Assembly: GCA_965242895.1 (NCBI GenBank)
Contig: OZ251507.1
Span: 248,001 to 312,000, forward strand
Direction of reading: 5' to 3'
Origin: CATQHL01 sp965242895
GTDB lineage: Bacteria > Actinomycetota > Acidimicrobiia > Acidimicrobiales > CATQHL01
Length of the DNA stretch: 64,000 nucleotides
Both the position numbers and the translations under genes were made by a program. How positions within the stretch are numbered: position 1 is the first letter of the stretch; each line of letters begins with the position of its first letter. A model generated the notes under the pieces. It did no database searches, had not been told where the DNA came from, and saw only the letters and a list, made by a program, of their open reading frames with translations. Positions 8,901-16,156 of this stretch are shown piece after piece.

Positions 8901-10175
8901 TCTGCTTGACGAGTAACGATAACACGTGCCCCCCGACAGCGTCCAACCGGACGGGCAGGAGTATCTCAACGAACCGTAACTTGTCACGTAACGGTAACAC
9001 GTGCTCCCTGAAAGCGTCCACCCTGAGGAGCAGTAAAAATAGCCGCCTACGCCGGGGATGTAATGATAGGTCGCGGAAGAAGACTGCTTCACCGAATGAC
9101 GACAAGACGGCGGAACACCCGACGGGCTGCAGTAACGACTAGCAGACTTCGACTCACGCGTCGACACCAACGCCGTGTAACTACAAGACGGAGGAGACCC
9201 CAACGGAGTGCAATTAGACGACGCCCCCTTCGACTGACGGGTCAACACTGGCGCAGTGTAACTACAAGTCGGAGGGGACCCCGACGGGCTGCAACTAGAC
9301 GACGCCCCCTTCGACTGACGCACCAGCACCGTCGCCGAATAACGACAAGAGTTCGGAGTGCCCCTCGGAACACACTTAGCCGACGCCCCCTTCGACTCCG
9401 TGCTGCTCGAAGTGACCTTACACGCCTTGCCTCCCTGGAAACCGTTGGTCACCGTGACCAAGACCCCCTGAGCGCAAGAATACGACGTCGTCGCCGCCCC
9501 CAAGTCTCTCCGGCAGCCCCACGCAGGGGCCACCCCCAGACTGAACTGCGAAGAACCAGCCGGACAACTCAAAGACGCCGCACGAGACTCCCTCTTCTCA
9601 CACGCCAAACTGTCAGACGTGAGAGAATAACCAGACTGGCACGAAACCCGCGACGACGCAGCCGTCCCACCAGACCGAAACGACGCCAAAAGTTCATCCA
9701 AATCGAAAGACAGATCCATGACCAAAGGCAAGTCCACAAGCTTGTCGTTCTCCGAAACCGGGCTCATAGCCCAAGCAGGACCCTCAGAACCATCCAAGTT
9801 CCCCGCAAAAAACAACACCGAAGCAAACAACAAGACCACCAGAACCGAAGAAGGGGACTTCCCCGGAACGGGGACACGACCCCGGCTCAGAAAGTGGCCG
9901 CGGCTCCGGACGTGCCCCCGGCCGCGGCTGCGGCCGCTACCACGGAGGCCTCCCCGGCTCGACCCACTAGGAGGCCTGCGAGCGGGGGGACGGCCACCAG
10001 AAACACTTGAACTGCTCCGCGGATCCGAACTCCTTTCGTTGCTTGTTGGAATTCCCCCCGAGTCTCCGCCAGAATCATCTGAACTTCCCTGCGGATCAGA
10101 ACTCTTCCGCGGGCCGGGCGCGACCCAGCTGTCCTGGTCGTAGCATTCGCATTCATACTTGCCCGTGGACATCAT
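5979..10175 (-). CDS. Large cysteine-repeat surface protein with metzincin-like protease domain
   Basis: The product has 1398 residues. Residues 1-105 are polar and rich in Ser, Arg and Gly, and share a short motif with the gene at 13448-13954. A hydrophobic segment at 109-124 followed by AWA near 137 looks like a late signal sequence. Next come four Cys-pair units of about 34 residues (260-355) and several units of about 30 residues of the type CSSGWTLSGSTCYRY (375-580), then a Thr-rich linker (582-645). Two fibronectin-III-like domains (665-870) precede a domain with HEVGHFLGLGD at 1145-1155. This fits HExxHxxGxxD, the zinc site with Asp as third ligand known from snapalysin-type metzincins, and SAMSYG downstream could supply the Met-turn. 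About 150 C-terminal residues are unassigned. An exported zinc protease or adhesin is inferred. The true start could lie further in, near the hydrophobic segment. Confidence 0.8.
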   Translation of the reverse strand: MMSTGKYECECYDQDSWVAPGPRKSSDPQGSSDDSGGDSGGIPTSNERSSDPRSSSSVSGGRPPARRPPSGSSRGGLRGSGRSRGRGHVRSRGHFLSRGRVPVPGKSPSSVLVVLLFASVLFFAGNLDGSEGPAWAMSPVSENDKLVDLPLVMDLSFDLDELLASFRSGGTAASSRVSCQSGYSLTSDSLACEKRESRAASLSCPAGSSQFSLGVAPAWGCRRDLGAATTSYSCAQGVLVTVTNGFQGGKACKVTSSSTESKGASAKCVPRGTPNSCRYSATVLVRQSKGASSSCSPSGSPPTCSYTAPVLTRQSKGASSNCTPLGSPPSCSYTALVSTRESKSASRYCSPSGVPPSCRHSVKQSSSATYHYIPGVGGYFYCSSGWTLSGSTCYRYVTSYGSLRYSCPSGWTLSGGTCYRYSSSRVTRYGTLSYSCSSGWTLSGSTCYRYLSSTVTRYGSLSYSCSSGWTLSGSSCYRYSSSTVTRYGTLSYECSSGWTLSGSTCSRTTTSVRYVSPSSSLSCSSGTLSGGKCWSYPAKVKSCPDGWTLSSGSCTRTLTASPIYTYSCPQGRTLRGTRCYVTPTTTTTTSTTTTTTAATTTTTTTTTTAAPPPATATSSTTTTSTTTTAATTTTSSTTTTTLVACPAGKFRLGSSAVCVSVPAAALDASAGSSAVGVDSYPGVGLLTLVWRVSESVPANYRVRWKEASVASYPSSGPNVQSFTASSVEVEVPVSSLLSRGHLYVRRITGLKTCTVYDVELKGYSAADALLLTREFEGTPKGTPASVRDAELLVMSAAGDAVRVFWRKPACDGGFPLGGYRVWWKYEDEGEDDWEKTIVGVDTDSDGSAEEYYGYRIESTETTVETLPPADEPIEVPGQGVVPEERLGPAEPKSRDVKVLAFNVQGDSPAAAFSGEPDWFNAELEPTRATFTQEDEETLEDFNVRRPWRPYALPNGDEEDKQPRAWLSEKLQRGETVTVCTKVGDFAQGLEAAGSRWNALFPGALRVEALGSSSAKSCGEKKITAAENNDETPREKSASTTFDVVIMDYRPECDPSDTESSECCPSTSKKSGDCADSSCAFLTAAGAAASASCGFNESTPHCADHDGCAYVSAKGDTSYEPDLLEGSVIHITRNAPAGELIRYIVHEVGHFLGLGDYGFGCHRLTSNTAVKSAMSYGWQVMDWRDWQKRVITQDAGAVECQTSTPSSKDKADLQSIYVPAAFQNPSFVRKGSSGDEWQLKFGLPPTDTLGSKSYNAYTYVVFYRTGSTGALHLLKNNQGKASLTTGNPIHVTPTLIENPAVDKDGNTKNDVGARVDHVLPDGSTQKVFQLNLTFDAEEVSGLRDKQFVIAGVTRTQFAGLASTRASVSLNLLTDDPTSETWWVGELAAATIPALPSTSP

Positions 10176-10472
10176 CCTTCAATGCCAAACTCTCTGGTTC
10201 TCTACACTCCTTCCTGCCTCCTTGCGTTCCAACATATTATCTTCTTTTTTTGACTCTAGTCGTCTAGCGGAAATCCTAGCAAGGATTCCCAGTTGAGGTT
10301 AAACATGCTCACAGTATAGCATGCTTGGAAGTTATTCTCCTCATTGCTTTCAGAGGGTTGCATGTCTCACCTTGCGGTGAGCGTCCACTGAGGGCGTCTA
10401 CTGCGGCATTCACGACATTAATTTCCTTCTCAATCCGCCGAACCCGGGACTGCTCACGCAATAATTAGCACC
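10176..10472. other. Divergent intergenic region, no gene seen
   Basis: This AT-richer spacer separates the minus-strand protease gene from the plus-strand oxidoreductase and must hold both promoters. A short hairpin (CTCACC/GGTGAG, 10376-10391) is visible. No promoter boxes were confidently recognised. Confidence 0.5.
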
Positions 10473-11405
10473 ATGCGATTTGGACTCTGGTTAGACACCG
10501 CCAACACTTACGAACATATTCTCTCCCTAGCGAAGGCCGCCGAGACGGCGGGATGGGACGGCCTCTGGGTGGCCGACCACTTCATGCCTCCGCCGCAGGG
10601 ATACCCGGACAACGTCTACCCCGACGGGGAGCCTGAACTCGCCGGCGTGCACGAGAGTTGGTCGACGCTAGCCGCCCTCGCAGCGGTCGTGCCTCGTGTT
10701 CGGCTCGGCACCATGGTGACGGGGAACACTTACCGGCATCCGGCGGTGCTGGCCAAGATCGCAGCAACGGTCGACCACATCTCCGGCGGGCGAGCGGTTC
10801 TGGGCTTGGGAGCCGCCTGGCAGGAAAACGAGCACCGCCGCTACGGCATCCATTACGGAGGAATCCGCGAGAGAGCCGACCGCCTAGACGAAGCGTGCGA
10901 GGTCATCAAGATGCTGCTCACGAACGTTCGAAGCGACTTCACCGGACGGCACTATCAACTCGACGGAGCGCCGCTCTCACCCAAACCGGTGGGGCCGCTT
11001 CCGCTCATGATCGGCGGCGCAGGAGAAAGGCGCACCATCCCCACGGCCGCCCGCTTCGCCGACGAATGGAACGTCTGGGCGTCGCCTGAGAGGATGATCC
11101 ACAAAATGTCTGTGCTCGACCGCTGCTGCGAAGAAAACGGGCGCGACCCCTCAGAAATCCAACGCTCAGCGGCGTTCATCCTGGAGTTCACCGACGAACC
11201 GGTTAATAGAGAACGAAACAGCGAAAACCTGGCGAGACCTCATCCGACAATCGCCGGCACAACCGAACAGGTCAGAGAGACGATAGCCGAATACGCGCAA
11301 CTAGGCGTCCACGAACTGATCATCCCCGACTTCGCCAAAAGCGCCAAAGAAACCCTAGACATCCTAGGCCGTTTCGAACAGGAAATAATCCCCCACATTC
11401 GCTAG
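10473..11405 (+). CDS. Luciferase-like (LLM class) F420- or flavin-dependent oxidoreductase
   Basis: The 310-residue protein starts MRFGLWLDTA, continues with GWDGLWVADHF, and has RVRLGTMVTGNTYRHPA and GRAVLGLGAAW, all characteristic of the bacterial luciferase-like TIM-barrel family. It resembles the Rv1855c-type subgroup that uses coenzyme F420 in actinobacteria; the cofactor is inferred from family. The start ATG gives the usual N-terminal beta strand directly. It stands alone on its strand, with the protease gene diverging upstream and a repeat-bearing spacer downstream. Expected to be a cytoplasmic oxidoreductase; the substrate cannot be predicted. Confidence 0.88.
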   Translation: MRFGLWLDTANTYEHILSLAKAAETAGWDGLWVADHFMPPPQGYPDNVYPDGEPELAGVHESWSTLAALAAVVPRVRLGTMVTGNTYRHPAVLAKIAATVDHISGGRAVLGLGAAWQENEHRRYGIHYGGIRERADRLDEACEVIKMLLTNVRSDFTGRHYQLDGAPLSPKPVGPLPLMIGGAGERRTIPTAARFADEWNVWASPERMIHKMSVLDRCCEENGRDPSEIQRSAAFILEFTDEPVNRERNSENLARPHPTIAGTTEQVRETIAEYAQLGVHELIIPDFAKSAKETLDILGRFEQEIIPHIR

Positions 11406-11667
11406 TTTGCGGCGCACGCTGGTTGCGACGCTAGAGAGATCAAACTTTCCCCGACGTTGCGGGTCAGCTGTAGTAGCCTCAATCATCCACACTCATCAGC
11501 GAGCGCATAACGAGCGCACAACATGGGAAAGACCCGCCCTACGAATTCATTCAGACAGAGACCAAAACTTCTGGCTGCCGGTAACTCGCCGCCCACATGA
11601 AAAAATCCTCCGCACAAATCTATTCCAACCTGCAGCACCTGGACTCCGTGCCTAGCCGCCGCCCGAC
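11406..11667. repeat. Spacer homologous to the one before the second SGNH gene, with a remnant gene start
   Basis: Stretches of 11470-11600 match 16046-16156 (for example CATCAGCGAGCGCAT and AACTTCTGGCTGC with small gaps). At 11597-11630 there is a near copy of the first codons of the second SGNH gene, followed 40 bases later by the real start of the first SGNH gene at 11668. The remnant quickly meets stop codons and is not a gene. This points to duplication of the whole promoter-plus-hydrolase unit. Confidence 0.65.
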
Positions 11668-13380
11668 ATGAAAAAGATATTCCTCACAAATCTATTCCGA
11701 CGCAAGCGAGCTGAGCAGAAGCAGGCCGAGGAGAAGCAAGCTGAGGCCGCTTCAGGAATGAACCCCAGGAAGCTGTTCAGCGTCCGCCAGAAGTTCCTAG
11801 CCCGAAACGCCGATCGTAGAGCCCGCGGGCGTGATCCTCGGAAGTTGTTCAGCGTCGGCCAGAAGTTCCTGGCGCAAAAATTCTCTCGGAGGAGAAGTCA
11901 GGCGGCGACCAGGAAGCTGTTCAGCGTCCGCCAGATGTTCCTGGGCGTCTTCCTGGGACTGGGGCTGGGCGCACTATTCAGCTCGGGGTGCCTTGTGGAT
12001 CTGGCAGAGCGCCAAGGAATCGGCGGAACGCGTGACGTGGCGCTAGGGGCAGCCAACGCAGTCGACAGGGCAGCCAACTTCCTCTCCCTGAATCGTCCCG
12101 CCGACGGGCTCTCAGCGGCGCTCGGCAGAGACACGGGCGGAGCGGGCAGCGAAGCGGCGCAGGAACTGCTGGCGTCTGCGATGCTCCCCGACCCTTCCAG
12201 GGCTTCCAACCCTGAGGGGACTTCCCCCACGCTGCCCCCCTCGGGAAGAGGCGGCGAGCGGGACAGCGGCGAGGACGGCGCAGGGTCGGGGGAAGGAGCG
12301 AGAGAAGACGGCACGACTGAGAGCACCAGCGGCGACGGACGCACCAATCCCGACGGGAGCACGACCACCGCACCCACCAGTCCTCCTTCTACGAGCAGCG
12401 GGGAGGGGACGGACGGCCCCACGGGTAAGACCGACGCCGCAACAACCAGCGCCCCCGCGACCGGCACTCATTCCCCCAGAACGACCGAGGATGCCGCCCC
12501 TCCCGGCACCGCGGCCTCACCCCCGACCGCTCCCTCGACCACCACCAAAGCGACTCCGCCGGGCGTGCCTGGGAATAGGCCCGCACCCAACACAACCACA
12601 ATTACAGCGGTCAATCCACCTACCCCGCCCTCACCGGTCGCACCCACAACCACAACCGCGGCCGCCAATCCGCCGCCCTCCCCGGACCCGCCGGTCTGCC
12701 CAAGCACCCAAGCAGAAAACCTCCCTGATGAGGCATTCCAAGCGCCCCGAACCCCTACCCCAGAAGCACCTCTGCGCATTTTCGTGGGAGGCGATTCGGT
12801 CAGTCAGAGCCTAGCCGAAGGACTGCAGCGTTTAGCCTCCCGGTCGCTGACAAAGTTCGAAGTAGCCAGCAGAGTATCCACAGGGCTCTCCCGCCCGGAT
12901 TTCTACGACTGGCCGGCGCGCCTAGCGAGAGAGTTGACGGAGGACCGCCCCGACGTCATCGTGCTGATGTTCGGAGCCAACGACTTCCAGAACGTCGCGT
13001 ACAACGGCAAAGTTTTCAACCGTTTCAAGCAAGAATGGACGGACTTGTACTGCCAACGAGTAGCGCAAGCAATGAGACTCGTGTCACAACCCGGAGTTCA
13101 GATCATCTGGGTAGGGCAGCCCATCGTGCGAGAAAGCACGCTGGCGGGCGGGCTGGAACTCCTCAACTCCGTATACAAGGCGCAAGCTCTCCTGCACCCC
13201 GCCGTAACCTTCATAGACACCTGGACACTCTTCAGCACCCCCGACGGACAATACGCCCAATCCCTGGGCGGCGTAAGCCTCCGCTCCAAAGACGGAGTCC
13301 ACATGACCATACCTGGCAGCAACCGCCTAGCCACCCCCGCCTGGGAACAGATCGCCGCCGCCTGGGGACTGGAAAGCTAA
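11668..13380 (+). CDS. Membrane-anchored SGNH/GDSL hydrolase, copy 1 (DUF459-like)
   Basis: The 570-residue protein has a basic N-terminus with three copies of a unit like RKLFSVRQKFLA (about residues 34-92), a single hydrophobic segment (about 93-108), a long Pro/Thr/Ser-rich linker (about 165-345), and a C-terminal SGNH domain. The catalytic blocks are visible: IFVGGDSV (nucleophile Ser, about 375), FGANDFQ, and DGVHMT with the Asp and His. Such domains hydrolyse or transfer acyl esters, and in envelope polymers they work with MBOAT proteins, one of which is encoded 1.2 kb downstream. The membrane anchor and linker place the catalytic domain outside the cell. It differs from copy 2 mainly in the extra N-terminal repeats and in linker composition. 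Confidence 0.82.
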   Translation: MKKIFLTNLFRRKRAEQKQAEEKQAEAASGMNPRKLFSVRQKFLARNADRRARGRDPRKLFSVGQKFLAQKFSRRRSQAATRKLFSVRQMFLGVFLGLGLGALFSSGCLVDLAERQGIGGTRDVALGAANAVDRAANFLSLNRPADGLSAALGRDTGGAGSEAAQELLASAMLPDPSRASNPEGTSPTLPPSGRGGERDSGEDGAGSGEGAREDGTTESTSGDGRTNPDGSTTTAPTSPPSTSSGEGTDGPTGKTDAATTSAPATGTHSPRTTEDAAPPGTAASPPTAPSTTTKATPPGVPGNRPAPNTTTITAVNPPTPPSPVAPTTTTAAANPPPSPDPPVCPSTQAENLPDEAFQAPRTPTPEAPLRIFVGGDSVSQSLAEGLQRLASRSLTKFEVASRVSTGLSRPDFYDWPARLARELTEDRPDVIVLMFGANDFQNVAYNGKVFNRFKQEWTDLYCQRVAQAMRLVSQPGVQIIWVGQPIVRESTLAGGLELLNSVYKAQALLHPAVTFIDTWTLFSTPDGQYAQSLGGVSLRSKDGVHMTIPGSNRLATPAWEQIAAAWGLES

Positions 13381-13447
13381 AACCCGACGAGCGGGGTAAC
13401 CACCCAAAAGGAGCCTGCCCAAACAATTTGAGGCGACAGCTAGCTAG

Positions 13448-13954
13448 CTAGTTCCAGCATCGGATGTCGCCGGTGGTGAGGACGCCGCATTGGTGGTCGT
13501 AACCGGAGCTGATGGCAGTGTAGGGGCCTGGTTTCTCGTAGCAGACCAACTCCCCGCTAGGACGTAAACCGCAAACAAAACCGCGATCCCCTCTGTCCCC
13601 CACGACGAAATCCGTGAACACCCCCTCAGGAGGTAAACCACCCGGGCAACGAACACCAGAGGAACCCCAACACTCCAAACCTCCACCAGTTCGCGTCGCG
13701 CAAGCGTGCTCCAAACCCACCGACACGCCCGTCAACACCCCCGAAGGAGGGGAAACAACTTCATTACGATTAGGCCCCCAACACTCCAACCCCCCACCCG
13801 GGCGCAGCCCGCACGCATTCCCCCAACCAGCGCTCACCGCAACAAACACGCCAGCAGGCGGAAGCGCAAGAAGCGGCCCCGAACTTTTCCGCGGGCCGGG
13901 GACGGCCCAGCCATCCCTGTCGTACCACTCGCTTTCACATTCAAGCCTATTCAT
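13448..13954 (-). CDS. Short RCC1-repeat protein without signal peptide
   Basis: The 168-residue protein has about four RCC1-like units (for example VSAGWGNACGLRPGGGLECWG split over residues 41-61) and ends right after a final CWN. Its first 26 residues contain WYDRDGWAVPGPRKSS, closely matching the N-terminus of the large protease protein at 5979-10175. There is no hydrophobic segment. It converges on the first SGNH gene with a 67-base gap. It could be a detached fragment of a larger RCC1 gene fused to a common leader, or a small functional protein. An RCC1-type fold is well supported; function is unknown. Confidence 0.7.
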   Translation of the reverse strand: MNRLECESEWYDRDGWAVPGPRKSSGPLLALPPAGVFVAVSAGWGNACGLRPGGGLECWGPNRNEVVSPPSGVLTGVSVGLEHACATRTGGGLECWGSSGVRCPGGLPPEGVFTDFVVGDRGDRGFVCGLRPSGELVCYEKPGPYTAISSGYDHQCGVLTTGDIRCWN

Positions 13955-14560
13955 GGACCTCTTTCATATTCCGAGACCCTACTTGACTAGCTGATATGTC
14001 TATCACCAACTTACTTACTTTCTTTCTGACTGACTTAATTACTTACTCACTTTCTAACTTAATTACTTACTTTCTTTCTTTCTTTCTTTCTAACTTAATT
14101 ACTTAACTTTCCTCTCTTGATACAAAATTGACAGCTTTTTGATTTGGCGCTTTGACTTCTAATTTAATTCCTTGAACCTTGCTGCCTAACCTCTCCTTTA
14201 GTTTTTGATCATCCTGTTCCACTTCAACAAGTAGTCGCCGCAAGCGCCCTCGGAACAGGCACATGTTTCAGGTGGATTTTCCGGCGTGTTTGATTCGTTT
14301 ATTCTCAACGCAAGCCCGCGGAATAAGCGAATGTTCTGAGCAGAAATCGCAAGAGAATACCTCTATAGTAGGAGGGCGCAAGCCTCTAAAATAAGAGGGC
14401 GCAAGCGCCAGCGGAACGGGCTCATGCTCTCAGAACATGAGCCCGCCAAGCTCCCAAATATCCCTACCGGATAACATTACAATTCCCATAATGGTCGTCA
14501 CGTCGGAATGCCCTCAGAACAGGGCATCTACCTGAACCCTCAGAAAACTCGGTAGCCGGC
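13955..14560. repeat. Low-complexity and repeat-rich spacer, no gene seen
   Basis: About 14009-14116 is built from TTAC, TTTC and TTAATTAC blocks, including TTTC repeated in a row. From 14230 to 14530 several imperfect copies of an element of about 30 bases recur, with CGCAAGCGCC followed by CGGAA and then CATGTT or CATGCT. One copy forms a perfect 10-bp inverted repeat (14417-14426 with 14436-14445), and another a GCCCT/AGGGC hairpin at 14511-14526. Origin and function are unknown; there is no T tract typical of a terminator. Confidence 0.7.
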
Positions 14561-15946
14561 ATGCTCTTCCCCACATTCACTTTCGCTCTCTTCTTCGTCG
14601 TGGTGCTGACTGTGGGATGGATAATCCCCAGAGAACGCGTCTGGTGGAAGCTCTTCATGCTGGGCGCGAGCTACTACTTCTACGCCAACTGGGACGCCCG
14701 CTTCCTCGGACTGATAGCGGGCTCCACGCTGGTCAACCAGGCTGCAGCCGCGGCGATCTGGCGGCTCAGGCAGTACAGGTGGAAGAAGGCGGTTCTCTGC
14801 GCCGCTGTCGGCTTGAACCTGGCGACACTGGGGTTCTTCAAATACGCAGGTTTTTTCGTGGAAAGCGCTCAGTCTCTGCTGAGAAGCCTCGGAGTTGAGA
14901 GCGGATTCACCCTGCTGAACATCATCCTGCCTGTCGGAATTTCCTTCTTCACGTTCCAGGCCATCAGTTACGTGATAGACGTCTACCGGGGCGACGCCGA
15001 ACTGGCCAAATCTCTGGACTTTGCGGTCTACCTGGCGTTCTTTCCGCAACTCGTGGCGGGGCCGATTGTCCGCGCAACCGAACTCATTCCACAGCTGAAC
15101 AAACCCCGCGACGTAAGAGTCGATTTTGCCAAGGGGTGCACTCTGATCGCCGCAGGACTGTTCAAGAAAATGGTGATATCCACCTACTTGGCCGAGGCTC
15201 TGGTGGACGGCGTGTTCGCCTTTCCGAACCGATTCTCGTCCCTGGAAGTGCTCATGGGGATATACGGCTACGCAATCCAGATATACGCAGACTTCAGCGG
15301 ATACACCGACATCGCCATCGGCGTGGCGCTCCTGCTGGGTATTCAGCTTCCGCTCAACTTCAACCAGCCTTACAGGGCGACCACGCTGCAGGACTTCTGG
15401 CGACGCTGGCATATTTCGTTGTCGCGCTGGCTGCGAGACTACCTGTACATCCCGCTGGGAGGCAGCTGGGGCAGTGAGTTCAAGCGAGATCGCAACCTTC
15501 TGCTGACGATGCTCCTAGGAGGTCTCTGGCACGGCGCCAGTTGGAACTTCGTGATCTGGGGGGGTCTGCACGGAGTCTGGCTGCTGGCTGAACGCAGGGC
15601 GGGAATCAGACTCAAAGGGGTTTGGGGATGGCTGATCACCTTTCACATAGTCTGTCTGAGTTGGGTGTTCTTCCGAGCCGAAACGTTGGAGGCGTCAGGG
15701 AGCGTGCTGGCCCGCCTGTTCACCGGAGGCTCATCCGGTTCGGGAGAGTTAACGTGGATATTCTTTGCGGCAACGTTCGGAATGCTCGCAACACACTTCG
15801 TATCTCAGAAACTGACCGACAGAGCCGTCGCAGCCGTCTCCTACCTGCCTGCTGCGGTGATCGGATTCGGGATGGCGATCTGGTTCTTGATTCTCGATAG
15901 GTTCGGCCCGGAAGGTGTAGCCCCGTTCATCTACTTCCAGTTCTGA
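14561..15946 (+). CDS. MBOAT-family membrane-bound O-acyltransferase
   Basis: The 461-residue polytopic protein carries the hallmarks of the AlgI/DltB/PatA branch of MBOAT proteins: the FFPQLVAGPIVR segment near residue 160, the WHISLSRWLRDY segment near 285, and GGLWHGASWNFVIWGGLHG near 320-340 with the two conserved histidines. It should move an acyl (usually acetyl) group across the membrane to an SGNH partner or directly onto a cell-surface polymer. SGNH hydrolases on both sides on the same strand support an envelope O-acylation role. The target glycan is not known. A fragment of this gene (15784-15840) recurs at 18963-19019, and its stop region is duplicated at 16007-16045. Confidence 0.9.
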   Translation: MLFPTFTFALFFVVVLTVGWIIPRERVWWKLFMLGASYYFYANWDARFLGLIAGSTLVNQAAAAAIWRLRQYRWKKAVLCAAVGLNLATLGFFKYAGFFVESAQSLLRSLGVESGFTLLNIILPVGISFFTFQAISYVIDVYRGDAELAKSLDFAVYLAFFPQLVAGPIVRATELIPQLNKPRDVRVDFAKGCTLIAAGLFKKMVISTYLAEALVDGVFAFPNRFSSLEVLMGIYGYAIQIYADFSGYTDIAIGVALLLGIQLPLNFNQPYRATTLQDFWRRWHISLSRWLRDYLYIPLGGSWGSEFKRDRNLLLTMLLGGLWHGASWNFVIWGGLHGVWLLAERRAGIRLKGVWGWLITFHIVCLSWVFFRAETLEASGSVLARLFTGGSSGSGELTWIFFAATFGMLATHFVSQKLTDRAVAAVSYLPAAVIGFGMAIWFLILDRFGPEGVAPFIYFQF

Positions 15947-16045
15947 CGCGCGATCGAACCTTCATCCCTTCCGGCGATGGGCGGGTCTCGTCTCGGGCGG
16001 CGCTTTCAGTTCTGACGTGCGATCGAACCTTCATCCCTTCCGGCG
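15938..16045. repeat. 39-bp direct repeat spanning the MBOAT stop codon
   Basis: The stretch 15938-15976, which contains the last codons and stop of the MBOAT gene, recurs at 16007-16045 with one mismatch, at a spacing of 69 bases. Confidence 0.9.
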
Positions 16046-16156
16046 CAGCCTTAGTAGCCTAAATCATCAGCGAGCGCATGAGAAGATCCGCCCTGCCCTG
16101 CGAACTCATTTCAGACGTAGACCAACACTTCTGGCTGCAGATAATTTTCCACTCAC

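Noticed and set aside
9063..10010. Arg/Thr-rich plus-strand frame of 315 codons opposite the protease gene
   Set aside because: Composition is dictated by Ser/Cys/Gly codons of the minus-strand gene, and no family resemblance is seen.
11407..11655. An 82-codon plus-strand frame before SGNH copy 1 as a gene
   Set aside because: It lies in a duplicated spacer, its end is a remnant of a copied gene start in a shifted frame, and it has no homologous features.
14417..14445. Perfect 10-bp inverted repeat as a terminator
   Set aside because: No T tract follows and no gene end is near; it is one of several related repeat copies, so it was listed with the repeat region.
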